Origin: Phytophthora hibernalis
Lineage: Eukaryota; Oomycota; Peronosporomycetes; Peronosporales; Peronosporaceae
Assembly: GCA_012656075.1 (NCBI GenBank)
Contig: JAAKBF010000116.1
Span: 1-64,000 of the forward strand
Reading direction: 5' to 3'
DNA length: 64,000 nucleotides
The stretch's first letter is position 1; every line of letters starts with the position of its first letter. The notes beneath the pieces are model-generated. The model was not told the DNA's origin. It ran no database searches and was given only the letters and a program-made list of their open reading frames with translations. Shown here piece by piece: positions 31,666 to 41,907 of this stretch. A program made the translations under genes and the position numbers.

Positions 31666-33268
31666 ATGTCAGTCTCCGATCCGCCCGATACCCACCCGTT
31701 ACATCGCCGTATCCGACGTGGACCCCGCCCTCGAGGACATGTATGGCTCCACTATCGACGTCCCGCCGGTGCCAGACGTGACCAAGCAGGACACGCATGC
31801 CGATGTGGCTGCTCTCCGCGCCAGCTTCGCGTCGGGTGCCACCAAGGACCTGCAGACGCGCCAGACACTGCTCAAGGCGCTGCAGAGACTCGTGAACGAC
31901 AACGAGACGATCATCAACGAGGCCGTGTGGAAGGATCTACACAAACACCCGCAGGAGCTGTTCGCCACGGAGGTTTCGCTGCTCAAGGCCGAGCTCCAGG
32001 ACTTCATCGACTACGTGGACGGGGACTTGCCTCCCATCTCCAACACTGTCGGCGTCAAGTGCTGGGCAGCGGCCTGAGCCACGATCTTCCCAAAAGTTGC
32101 CACCGGTGGCGAAAATGAGGTCGTATCGTTCCTTCAGCATCTTCTTAGTCTCCTCCACTCTTCCGTACACACAGCGCACGTAGCGCTTGTCCATGTACTT
32201 GTCAAAGAGCTGGAGCAGGACGTTGTTGTGGTGTCGTCTCCCGGAGTCGCACAATGATGCAATTACCCGCTCCCAGAGCCGCCACGAGCGGCATGAGCAG
32301 CAAATTGATAGGGTAGTTCCACGTGCCAATGACGCACGACACCCAGTGGCTCGGGCCTCACATAGGACAGTCCCGGTAGGTTCACGACATTGGTAGGCTT
32401 GAGCTTGGGCTTGGGTGTATTATCGACGGCACGGCCGACATGAAGTTGGCCGCAAAGCGTATCGCGTGGGGAGCTTTTGCTAACGCTGGCCAGACGTGTG
32501 TTCGTCCAGACTATTTGCTCGTCGACGCCAGTGTGGGTGACAAGTTCATCAAGCTTCTTGAAGAGGAACTGGCAGCGCAGTACGGCGGTGCTAATGTGAA
32601 GGAGTCAGACAGCTACGGCCGTGTGGTGAACCAACGCATGTACGAGCGACTCGCGCGTATTCTTGATAAGGATCGCAAGCGTGTGACCTATGGTGGTGAG
32701 AACGACGACAAGCAGCGCTTCATTTCGCCAACGCTGCTGAACTTCCGCACGGAGTTCGACTCCTTCGTCTCCAGTGCTTGTATGAGTGAAGAGATCTTTG
32801 GACCGATGTTACCGGTGTATTACTACTCCGCCGGTGATCTGGACGAGGCGATAAATTTCATCACTGCTCGGGAGAAGCCGCTTGCACTCTGCCACTTCAG
32901 CAGCAATGGAAAGAACAAAGAACGTGTGGTGAGTGAAACCTCCGCTGGCAGCATGGTCATCAATGACGTGATTATGCAGTTGTCGAACGCGAATGTGCCT
33001 TTTGGCGGCGTTGGCAACTCCGGTATGGGAGCTTATCACGGCCACTACGGCTTTGAAGCCTTCTCCCACTCCAAGACAGTGATCTACAAGAACGGACTGC
33101 TGGATTTACCGCAACGCTACGCCCCATATATACACCGGCCAAGAAGTTCGTGCTGAGCATCGCCATGTACATACCCGTTCACGCGCCTACACATAAGGCT
33201 GCTCAAGTCTCTGGGGCTCGCAGCGGTGCTTGCTATCATCGCAGTCATTATCAAGTTCTCGGTCTAAG
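31666..33268 (+). pseudogene. Class 3 (fatty) aldehyde dehydrogenase, internally inverted
   Basis: This family oxidises aldehydes to acids with NAD(P)+; the C-terminal anchored members sit on the ER. The N-terminal helical domain reads LRASFASGATKDLQTRQ...FIDYVD to 32020. The next 398 bp are on the opposite strand (separate entry) and hold the cofactor-binding part and the catalytic-glutamate motif LEMGGKSP. From 32419 the plus frame resumes with IIDGTADMKLAAKRI, the catalytic cysteine in NAGQTCVRPDY (about 32485), EEIFGPMLPV and NVPFGGVGNSGMG. The end shows a hydrophobic anchor (LGLAAVLAIIAVIIKFSV) in a shifted frame to a stop at 33268. One-base frameshifts also occur near 31685, in the inverted part and near 33130. 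Confidence 0.85.
32021..32418 (-). other. 398-bp inverted segment within the aldehyde dehydrogenase
   Basis: Read on the minus strand this gives TPKPKLKPTNVVNLPGLSYV, then a GTWNYPINLLLMPLVAALGA motif, NVLLQLFDKYMDKRYVRCVY, DLIFATGG and finally VAQAAAQHLTPTVLEMGG. This is the central part of the same enzyme. Re-inverting it joins GTGGAC to ACACCCAAG in frame at the left junction and GGCAAGTCCCC to ATTATCGAC, one base off frame, at the right. The host frame is therefore explained by a simple inversion with near-exact breakpoints. Confidence 0.85.
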
Positions 33269-33311
33269 CTGAACCGACCCAACGAAGGGCTCCTCCCTTT
33301 ATCTCATCTTT

Positions 33312-34016
33312 TTATTCAGAACACTGGTAGCCGTCCAATGAGTTGCATAACATTATGAAGCTGCAATATCGCTTTTGTAGCCGATACTGCTTTCTATTTG
33401 CTTTCCTTGTTGTCCATTTCCACGGTTTCCTTCTCCTCGTTGTTGGTGACCTTCGCCCCTTTTGCTGCTCCGTCATCCTCAACATCTTCTGGGGCTTCTC
33501 CATCCTTGCTGAGCTTCCCTCCGAGTTCTTGCGCTTCCCGCAAGTCTTCGTAGCGTCATCACAGTCTTTTGCGTCGGCACGGTTTTCGACCGATGCACGA
33601 GCCCGCATTGCCTTCATGAGTCCGTAAAAGGGTCGTAGTTCATGGACGCGATCATGATTTCGAGGTACTGCTCGGCTTTGGGGTCCGCCTTAATTGCCTT
33701 CTGGCAATGCTCTGCGAACTCATCTTCCGTTACGCCTTGCTGCGTTAGAAAAGCTATCACGACAAGAGATAATCTTTTCGTCAGTATCAACTGATGACAA
33801 GGCTCCACTATCACAATGTAACTCACTTTTCATGTGCTCGTAGAACATGTGCTGGAACTCGATGTAGATAGTCATGTACGCGAGCTGGTGCTCCAAGTCG
33901 TTCGTGAAGGTGAGCGCGTGGTCCAGGAAGAACTGCTCGAACTGGCGCTGGAAGTGCGGGGTCTTGATGTACTCTGCGAGCGCGCGCCACGGGGTCTTGT
34001 ATTTTGTCGTCCATGG
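33312..34016 (-). CDS. BART-domain (CFAP36-like) protein
   Basis: Minus-strand exon 1 (to 33827) reads YKTPWRALAEYIKTPHFQRQ, then FFLDHALTFTNDLEHQLAYM and YIEFQHMFYEHMK. The intron 33754-33826 (GTGAGT...GTGATAG, 73 bp) is followed by FLTQQGVTEDEFAEHCQKA and a stop at 33614. The helical pattern matches the BART domain of ARL2-binding/CFAP36-type proteins, which bind Arf-like GTPases and act at cilia or flagella. That suits an oomycete with flagellated zoospores. The start is uncertain: the MDDK ATG near 34014 is one frame off. The charged tail MKAMRARASVENRADAKD... (33617-33312) lies in another frame, so the gene may be frameshifted at both ends. Confidence 0.6.
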
Positions 34017-34112
34017 CGATGGTGAGCGAGAATCACGTCACACGCTCTCGCTGTTCTCGCCAAGCTCTGGCAGACTGTGCAGTGGTGCGCGAACCGCCGC
34101 ATTGGAACAGGG

Positions 34113-34380
34113 CACACAGCACCTCTGTTAAAACTCTGCCCCACTTCGCACTAACTCCATTATCTTCGCACCACGCAGACGCACGCGAAATGCCTAAGGC
34201 GGAGTCCGAGCGAGCCGACGTCACGAAGTTACAGCCGAAAGTCCACCTTGCATAATATAGCAACACACAAAAAAGCAAACAGCACATCTGTTAAACTCTG
34301 CCCCACTTCGCACTAACTCCATCTTCTTCGCACCACTCAGACGCACGCGAAATGCCTAAGGCGGAGTCCGGGCGAGCCGC
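34113..34380 (+). repeat. Direct duplication of ~95 bp, spacing ~165 bp
   Basis: CTGTTAAA(A)CTCTGCCCCACTTCG through ATGCCTAAGGCGGAGTCCGR occurs at about 34123-34220 and again at 34288-34380, with few differences. Both copies contain the same ATG (MPKAES...), so a promoter and the start of a small gene may have been duplicated. The downstream frames differ and soon stop. Confidence 0.7.
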
Positions 34381-34551
34381 CTCAGCACTATATTGCGGCG
34401 TAGCCGGACCGCGTTTCCTGCTCTCGGAATAAGGCTAATACGTTTTGTAGCTTAATCATAGGGCTACGGTAGCATTCAAAGGAACTGCAAGTTAAATATC
34501 CTTCTGCTTACTACAGAATACAGACCGACAGAAAACAAAATATCTGAGGAT

Positions 34552-34860
34552 CAACCGTTCCTCTATTCAATCCGCAGTTTGCAGATTTAAAACCTGCACT
34601 TGGCAGATTCCGCATTCAAGTCACTGCTCTCTTGCACTACATGCACTCACTCGCAGCAGCACAAGAAAAGAACCCACTCTCGTTCGTGAGCACCTTCACC
34701 CAGTAGCAAGTATGTCCCCTCTTGCGTCCAGTTCAGCCACATCTAGAACGACTTGCAACGAGGCCAGAGGCGAGACCCTGGGAAACAATCACCACGACCT
34801 CCCCATCCGCGGTAGCGTGGCCACACACGCGAGCCCGGGAAGCAGCCACCCTACGCCATG
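34552..34860. repeat. Composite dispersed repeat shared with 44.27-45.15 kb
   Basis: 34552-34690 (GATCAACCGTTCCTCTATTC onward, including GCAGATTTAAAACCTGCACT) matches 44978-45150 in direct orientation. 34714-34860 (ATCTAGAACGACTTGCAACG onward) matches the reverse complement of about 44270-44445. The two locations thus share two neighbouring pieces, one of them in opposite orientation. Minus-strand frames through 34733-35097 are not recognised. Confidence 0.7.
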
Positions 34861-35494
34861 GCGCGTGGTTCTCGTCACCCTCCGTCGGTAACTCTTCGGC
34901 GATATTTTCCGACGGTTCTTCCTCAAGGTGGCGGGGTCTTTTGCAGTGAGGCCAGAAGCGAGAGCCGGGGAGCAACCACCTCCTCCTTTGTGCCACCAAG
35001 CATGGTGCTCACTGACACCCTTTGGGGTTATCATCTCCGAAAGCTCAACAGGCTGTTCTTCAGAGAGATGACGCAAACGTTCTCCTGTGGCGTTCATATG
35101 ACGGCCGTTAGTTTGAAATGAACATAGTCTCGCTAGACACTAGCCATATATATCTACCTTGTTCCTCGATTAGAGCGGCATTGTCTTCTTGCCCATTTGC
35201 AGTCGGCACGATAGCGACAATAAACATTGCCACAGCGAGCACCACCAGAAGCGAAGACCCTTCATTACTCCTCTGTGACCTCTCATAGCAAGCTCCAGAC
35301 TTTCTCGTCGACGAGCGAAAACTATCAACGAAACACGCTTGTTTCGGACTACAATGTAAACAAATTCAGCAACTCATTTCGACATGTGGTTTTATTTCCA
35401 GCCTTGACCATTCCGATGACGACTAAGTACAGTAGACTGTGAGTCAGAGAGTTAACAGCAAGCGTAAGATGTACTATGATTTGTATGGTCTAAG
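34861..35494. other. Intergenic, nothing recognised
   Basis: No convincing coding frame. The sequence up to about 35100 may still belong to the dispersed repeat. From there it is AT-rich. Confidence 0.35.
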
Positions 35495-35589
35495 TTGAAG
35501 TGGGATACGACGACACCGATAATTCATGTGAGACTCGAGTGTTTGCCAAGAACGGCTACATGTAACAGTATAATCAGGGAGAGTTTCCT

Positions 35590-36073
35590 GCGCCCTGGTG
35601 GATGGAACGTGCCATCGGCTTACTGTGTGCGGCTGACGTCCGCGATCCAGCTTCAAGCCTCCCAGTTATGCAAAAGTATTGTCACCTACGCGGACGCAGA
35701 CACGGGTGTGTGGTGGCAGCTTCCTACGTTTGGTAGCAAGCAAGGGAACTTCCTTGAGAGCTCTTCGACGATGCTCTACACATTTGCCATTCTTAAGGGT
35801 CTGCGACTGGGTCTACTCAAGGACAACGCCACGTCTGCCCACGGCCTGCAGACCACTGCGATGAGAGCCTACAATTACACCGTGGCCAACGGTAGTTTCC
35901 TCGTCGACTACGGCAATGGCACACTGGGATGGAACGGCACTGTTGCGGTGTGCAGCCTGAACTCGACGGCGACATACGAGTACTATGTCGGGAGACCGAT
36001 CGTGCACAACCACGCTCTGGGAGAAGGGGCCTTCATTTTGGCGAGCCTGGAGATTGAGCAACTTGCAAAATAG
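35590..36073 (+). pseudogene. GH105 hydrolase, C-terminal half (inverted relative to the N-half)
   Basis: GH105 enzymes are unsaturated rhamnogalacturonyl hydrolases that trim pectin fragments. The half reads IQLQASQLCKSIVTYADADTG, VWWQLPTFGSKQGNFLESSS, MLYTFAILKGLRLGLL, and ends NHALGEGAFILASLEIEQL before a stop at 36071. The D(A)DTGVWWQ, GNFLESS and GEGAFILA blocks are those of the (alpha/alpha)6 barrel's second half. The N-terminal half lies immediately right on the opposite strand, so neither piece makes a full enzyme. Confidence 0.75.
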
Positions 36074-36107
36074 AAGAATATGATATTTTTACATGGGTTG
36101 TGTCGAA

Positions 36108-36745
36108 CTACATGTAAAACATCAAAAGAGGCCATTTCAAAACCATGCCGTGGCAGTCCCCAAGCTGCTCCCAGGCGTTGACAAGTCCAGCGAGGTACCA
36201 GCCAAGAGATCGGCCCCAGATATAAGGACTAGCACCAGTTGCCTTGTTGGCCCACACAGCCGTCTTAGAGGCGTCGTAGCCATGCACAACCAGCGCTGTG
36301 GCGTTGTCGTACGTGTTCATGTAGAAAGCTCAATCTGCAACAGTATGTCCTCATATGACCAGCCTGGCGCGGTGGCCATGTAAGGCAGGAATGAGACGGT
36401 GCCGTCGAGGTACGACCAGGAAGGGTAGACGTAGTACCAGAAGCCGTTGTACTGGTTTGGTTTTGAAGAACCAGGGAGTTGTTGAGTGTTGCCAAGGTTT
36501 CCACCTCGGCCATAGTGAGAGATCCTTGAGTCGTATTCATATCCAGGAGTGCCTGACCAATGGTGAGTCTGTCCAAGGGCATCTTTACCGCGGCCGAGGG
36601 GTTCTTGAAGGACGGAGAGATGGATGTGACGATGGAGTCATCATTCGTGTCGAATACGGGAGATCGGCTGCGGTCGCGACGGCGGCAACAGCAGCGACCA
36701 GGGGGAATGCCAGGAAACCCTCATCGCGTATGAGGTGGAACCGCT
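36108..36745 (-). pseudogene. GH105 hydrolase, N-terminal half
   Basis: Read from 36745, a hydrophobic FLAFPLVAAVAAVATAAD stretch looks like a signal peptide, preceded by an ATG one frame off. Then come MPLDRLTIGQALLDMNTTQG, GFWYYVYPSWSYLDGTVSF, LPYMATAPGWSYED, VVHGYDASKTAVWANKATGA and SPYIWGRSLGWYLAGLVNAW. These are first-half barrel motifs of GH105, including the His-Gly-Tyr-Asp and W-x-R-S-x-G-W segments. At least three frameshifts separate them. The enzyme would have been secreted to attack plant cell walls. Confidence 0.75.
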
Positions 36746-36779
36746 GCTGCTGCTGTGGTGGAGGTTTGGCTTATGGATG

Positions 36780-37058
36780 AATATCAACAATTCTCCGACT
36801 ATACTGGTGCTGACTAAATGTAATATTGGCCAATAGGATGGCGATCTGAAGAAGAGTACAAATATCGACCAATTAGAAAACGTAGTTCGTATATTTTTTG
36901 TCCAATCAGAGAGAGATTTGGCTGAATGAATGTGTCTATCGACAGCTCCGACATATCCTGTCGGAGGGAACAGCAAAGTTATTGATATACCCCTACAACC
37001 CCCAGTCATTCGAATATTTCCTGACTATCCCGCAAGCTCCGACATCTCCGACCCCAAG
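36780..37058. other. Upstream region of the Crypton, short repeated motifs
   Basis: AGCTCCGACAT occurs near 36948 and 37036, and TCCGACA...TGTCGGA forms a short inverted pair near 36950-36975. I see no gene. These could be recombinase-binding or terminal sequences of the Crypton. Confidence 0.3.
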
Positions 37059-39090
37059 ATGAGTCTGAACGACCTAGCACCTGCCAACACGAAGCGAGCT
37101 CGCGAAAGCGCATCGCGCTCGTTTCTCAAGTACCTCGGCGAAGAAAACGTTAGCTGGGCGTTCCTGGAGTCGTGCATGTTGCGTGAGAGCGCTCCACTCA
37201 TTCTGGCAGCTGTGGTCGACAAATTCGGCATGCACCTCGCGTTCAAGGAAGGTCGCAAAGGACAGCTTCTTGCTCGGCACTCGGTCATGCAGTACTACCG
37301 ACAGGCCAAGAACTGGCTGCTGGACCAATTTCCCCAGCATCGAGGGGCGGTTGAAAGGGAGTTGCTGAAGAAAGGACAAGTGCTGGAGCGCTACTGCAAG
37401 AAGCGCGAGTCTGGAGTGTTTGTTAACAAGGCCCCCGCATGTACGAAGAAGGCACTCAAGCAAATGATGTCGCATCTGTATTCGACTGATGCTACTGCTG
37501 CCGATTATCAAGACGCAGCACTGGTGTGCTTACTCTGGTTCCCCTTCGGTCGTGCGTCGGACCTCACCATGCTTCGGAAGGCAAACTTGTCCATCGGGTC
37601 TGGAAATATCTTCTTCGTGTGTTTTATCCGGATGAAGACTTCTGAAGAGCAAGGCCTATCGCTTTTTCCGGACGAAGATTTCGCCACGTGCCTGCTCCAT
37701 GCAATTGCGCTTGCCTTGGCTTCGCAGTCATCACCGACACTGTCGTTGTTGAGCCAGCTACCTGAACAGCAGTCAACTTCTCCGGCCGTCCTGACGCCGA
37801 CAACTCCGCTCATCGACTTGATTGACCACCCGGATGACATGGCCGCGGTCGCTCTGACCAAGACAAGATCAACGAGACGGGTCCAGGGATTCACAGGTAC
37901 GTCAACCGCGTTCTTGATCGAATCACCAATCCAGCCGGCGGGTTGAAGCGGTTGACATCTCACTCATTCCGTCGAGGTGGCGCGCAGCAAGCCAATGGGG
38001 CTGGTATGTGTGTTCAGTGGATCTTCGACCGAGGAGCTTGGAACATGACAGCAACAAACAAGGCATTTGCCTACGTCTTCAATACGCCATCCGAAGACTA
38101 CAAGGTAGCCCGTGTTTTGAGTAGTCGCCATCCCGACAAAGAAGTCTTCCTCCAATCCCTGGATAGCTTTGACTCCGACACACAGATGAAGATTCGCACC
38201 GTCTCCGCGGCCCTATTCTCAGCTTCCACCGGTCTAGAAGCTGCACAATTCAACGTCAACGGGCCTGTACTGGACACACTGATGATATACCTGTTGCGGC
38301 ACTACCCATGCGTAAAGGGTGTCAATCCAAGCGGCTTGGCAATCCAGCGACTCGAATCGTGCGCCGTTAAAAATGGCTTCACCGCTAACACTTTGCTTGC
38401 GTGGTCGTCGCACCTGACATTCGATCGGAAGGTCAGCGACACTGAAGAACCAACAAAATCCCAATCCGCAACAACGGACATCACGAAGCACCCAGTGGTT
38501 GTTCATCAAACTGCGTTGATTGAGCATTAATCCAAGTCAACCAAAAACTGGACGCCCGGATGGCTATAATGGAGGCTAAGGTCTACAACACACCGCAACA
38601 AACAACACTAACAAAGGTTAGAAGAGAGATACCAAGCACCAGCGAGCCCTCAGTCAAGAGAAGATGTACCGCTTCAGCGCCAACAAACCTGAGAGACGTC
38701 TGGTTCACGTGGTACGTCCAGGTACCACGCATGTGGAGCTTTGTCGACGGTGCTACCAAGCACGTGAGGTCCACCGCCAAACTCGTAGTCGCCTTCATGA
38801 AGTTGTTTCTTGCGGACGGGTTCCAGCTAGATGAAACGTCTCCACGCTACCGAGACGACGTCCTAGAGGCCGGAACGAAGACTGAGAACGAGCTTCTTTC
38901 CTTTCTTCGGCAGCGCAACATCACAGCCCACGAAAGTCAGAACGTACTCAAGAACCTGCGGAAGCTGCACAAGACCGGCCTCCTGAACACCCATGTCCGA
39001 CGCTATCATCAGCTTCAGGCTTCTGGCCGCGTCGTCGACCCTGCACCTCGACACACAACCGACATCATCACTTTAGAAACTGTCCCTTAA
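37059..39090 (+). mobile_element. Crypton (tyrosine-recombinase DNA transposon)
   Basis: ATG 37059 opens MSLNDLAPANTKRARES. The first frame contains a core-binding-like region and FPFGRASDL, with the first catalytic Arg, at about 37545. A one-base frame change near 37855 leads into KINETGPGIHRYVNRVL and then HSFRRGG (His-x-x-Arg, about 37965), WNMTATNKAFAYVF with candidate Trp and Tyr nucleophile (about 38040-38075), ending at 38530. A second ORF (38560-39090) has a helical FVDGATKHVRSTAKLVVAFM to VDPAPRHTT segment and may be the DNA-binding part found C-terminally in stramenopile Cryptons. Cryptons move by recombinase without terminal inverted repeats, so borders are not visible. Confidence 0.78.
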
Positions 39091-39202
39091 CATTAATGCA
39101 TATTACCTTCCATTGAGAACCAGTCATTGATTTACAAGATCATTGACAGATTTCTGTTCGCTCATTCTGAAATTCACACCCGGGAGCAACAGCCACAACA
39201 CC

Positions 39203-39848
39203 ATGGCAGCACCCAAGCCGACGAAGAACCCTGTCAGTTCCGCGAAAGAATTTCGGCTGCTCTGTGTTGCTGCGCTCAAGACGTACAAGTTCCGCGAAAG
39301 AATTTCGGCTGCTCTGTGTTGCTGCGCTCAAGACGTACAAGTTCCGCGAAAGAATTTCGGCTGCTCTGTGTTGCTGCGCTCAAGACGTACAAGTTCCGCG
39401 TTGGTGACAAGGCCATCCGACACCTGCGACTTACCATGAACACGACCGTCTCTACTTCAAGTCATCTGCCAGAGCCATCCAAGTAATCTTTGCGTCCCTC
39501 GCAGAGAGAAGCAAGCGCCGCATCGACCTTGAGGACATCCGCGAGTGGATCGCCGCTCCGATCCCTGCTGCTGAAACCGACTCTGCTTCTGACGTCGAAG
39601 CCGAGTGGAGCGCTGACGCAGATCAAGCGGCTGAGGTGCTGTACTCCGTCCGCAAGGCTCTTGACCGCAAGCGCATAGACCGCATGACGTACTACCTTGT
39701 GGACTGGGAGCCGACGTGGGAACCGCGCAAGCACGTGGGTCAGACGATCATCGCCAAATTCGAGAGTGAGCGTCGGGCGCTCGTGCGCAAGACCTACATC
39801 GAGTACGAGGCTGTGGAAGACAACTCGCTCAACAAAACCGAACGCTAA
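39203..39848 (+). pseudogene. Small chromodomain protein disrupted by a minisatellite
   Basis: ATG 39203 opens MAAPKPTKNPVSSAKEFRLL. After the tandem repeats the frame reads FRVGDKAIRHLRL, then (shifted) YFKSSARAIQVIFASLAE and a Glu/Ala/Asp-rich linker. A chromodomain follows at about 39636-39760: EVLYSVRKALDRKRIDR, MTYYLVDWEPTWEPRKHVG. It ends at 39848. The repeat unit (52 bp) is not a multiple of three, so the two extra copies (104 bp) throw the start codon out of frame with the chromodomain. The protein would be about 180 residues without them. It could be a free-standing chromatin reader or a domesticated retroelement fragment. Confidence 0.65.
39236..39400 (+). repeat. Perfect 52-bp tandem repeat, 3.2 copies
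   Basis: Units at 39236-39287, 39288-39339 and 39340-39391 are identical, and 9 further bases (AGTTCCGCG) follow. The unit begins AGTTCCGCGAAAGAATTTCG and ends CAAGACGTACA. It lies entirely inside the coding sequence. Confidence 0.95.
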
Positions 39849-39859
39849 AGCAATAAGAG

Positions 39860-40270
39860 CTAATACAGGGTGTATTACAGGCTTAGACAATAACATGTTG
39901 CAAGCTATGAATTGGTAGCACCGTTCAGAACACCAAGCTTAGCCTCCTTTCGGAACACCAAGGTTAACCTCGTTACAGAGTACGCTTTTAAGAAGACACA
40001 GAGCAAGCACGCCTTGCACAGATAGCAAAGGCTGCAGCTGATAAGCATACATACAAACATGAACACTAGGCCTGGCAAGAGCCGCTGGCACTCGGTCGGC
40101 AAGAAAGGGGCGAGGACTTGTTCGGGAGAAGAAAAAAAGAGAGAATGGCGTGGAATATAAAGCAGCAGGGCTGAGAGCCTCTCAGGCCACTAGTTCACAA
40201 TTCACCTCGTTTTTGAGGTTGTATCCACTTCCATCTCGCTAACCAACCGCTCCTTAAGGTAATTACGCGT
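39860..40270 (+). other. LTR-like sequence, uncertain
   Basis: A TATA-like GGAATATAAAGC near 40150 is followed by AGAGCCTCTCAGGCCACTAG, a T-rich initiator region and a polyadenylation-like end, the layout of an LTR promoter and R region. I find no second copy in the window. Confidence 0.3.
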
Positions 40271-41067
40271 AAAAAGTCTGTAAAAGCCGATTTTGGGTCA
40301 GTGGCCTCACTTGCCAATCTGCTACGGCAAGTGAGCATGTCTCCGTAGCGATTTTGTGTAGAAAAACATGCATTTTAGTAAAACGCCGTTTTCTCGGTCC
40401 ACAGGCCGTTTCAGGCCCTCATACTCCGCCTACAATTTGTAGTATAAACGGCCCTCTGGCAGGCAAACACATCTTACTTTAGATCCTTCGCATGTTTTTA
40501 CATATCTGTGTGTCGAACACAAATTTCTGTACAATCTATGTCAGCGTCGGAGCGAGTCGGCGGTCGGAGGTTTTACGATATGGGAAAGTCAATGGCCCTG
40601 ATTCAATGTTGCCTGTTGTGTGATTATTCAACGCTTGTATGGATACGGATAGGGTTCCAAATTTTTGGGACTTCCAAGTGTGCATCGTGCCCTTGTGAGA
40701 ACGCGAACGCGATGTGTTGCCTATCATCAAGTGGGCATCACGTCCGTCGTATGACCTCGGATGGGACTTTTGCCAAATTCTGGCACTATTCCGATAATGT
40801 AGTCAGATTATGATTGCCGTCGACAAATGCTGCAATGCGACGTGATCAAGTGGTTTGAGAGAAAAACATTCTATTGCACGGATAGTCATTTTCAATCAGC
40901 CCAACGGTGAAAAACTTCCAGGTCGTGTTCCAGTCCCCGAGTATCTCGAATGTACGACTTGAGCCCGTTGGCGTCTAGGTACAGCTACAGAGAGATGGTT
41001 GTCCGCTCGAGGTTTCCCCTCATTCTCAGTTCTGCTCTGTGGAAGCACGTTTGTTCCAGTCAAGTCC
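40271..41067. other. Intergenic, nothing recognised
   Basis: The stretch carries short imperfect repeats around 40300-40450 (GTGGCCTCACTTGCC, CAAGTGAG) and no coding-like frame. Confidence 0.35.
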
Positions 41068-41526
41068 ATGGTAACAGTGCTTCGAAGCGGCAAGGAAGTC
41101 GCAGCTGCTGCTGCTCCTGCTCAAGTGGGGCGGAAGGTCGGGCGGCCGAGGACGAAGGCTCCTCGAACATGCAGACACTGCAAGAGGACGTTGAAGACGC
41201 CACAGGGTCTTCGCAAGCACTACGCCCGCAAGAATCGCTGCGATAAGCGCTCTGTTGCTGTTCGGACTGAGTTGCGCAAGATGGATCGACACCTAGCCAG
41301 CAAAGCGTACTACATACGCAAAGAGACGGGCGAACGCATTCCCACTGTGCATATTGCACAGTTTGATCACACTGCGCAACCACCCGCAGCTACGCTGTGG
41401 AGGCGCATTCAGCTGCCGCTGCAGGAACTGCTACAGCAGTTAGTTGTGCTGCTTGCGCTAACCATCCAGCAGACATCACAAGTAAACCGTACAAAAGAGC
41501 AGAGTGCAGGATTAATTGCAGGGTAA
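41068..41526 (+). CDS. AT-hook and zinc-finger protein fragment
   Basis: From ATG 41068 the frame gives MVTVLRSGKEVAAAAA, an AT-hook-like GRKVGRPRTKA and a zinc-finger-like CRHCKRTLKTPQGLRKHY with a later Cys (CX2CX12HX6C), then a basic region (YYIRKETGERIP). After about 41390 the protein-like frame seems to switch (HSAAAAGTATAVSCAACANH). This looks like a DNA-binding protein or the start of a retroelement polyprotein. I do not know its family. Confidence 0.4.
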   Translation: MVTVLRSGKEVAAAAAPAQVGRKVGRPRTKAPRTCRHCKRTLKTPQGLRKHYARKNRCDKRSVAVRTELRKMDRHLASKAYYIRKETGERIPTVHIAQFDHTAQPPAATLWRRIQLPLQELLQQLVVLLALTIQQTSQVNRTKEQSAGLIAG

Positions 41527-41529
41527 CGA

Positions 41530-41907
41530 AAGGTAAGAAAGAGTTGCGAGTCGCGACTAAAAGTAAACCAACTTGCGAGACAATGATCATCTTGGGACGC
41601 AGCGATATTGATCGTCCTTGTCCATCGTGAACCGTGACTCCTTCCTCTGTTTCTTGAGAGCCGCTAACCATGTCTCTATGCATTTGCACCAACACTGTCA
41701 ACGTCAACTTGGCTAATGGAGGGGTGGAGTTTTGGAGTGCAACCGTCTATAAATAGATGGCCACCTTTTGACAGCATTTGTCCGAGTGCGAGCATTTGTC
41801 GACGGCAATCATAATCTGACTACATTATCGGAAAAGTGCCAGCATTTGGCAAAAGTCCCCTCGGATGCAGACCATACCGGTATTAATACATGTACTGCCC
41901 AATGGCC
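41530..41907. other. Intergenic, nothing recognised
   Basis: No coding-like frame. The repeated word GCATTTG(T/G)C near 41775-41850 is the only pattern seen. Confidence 0.35.
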
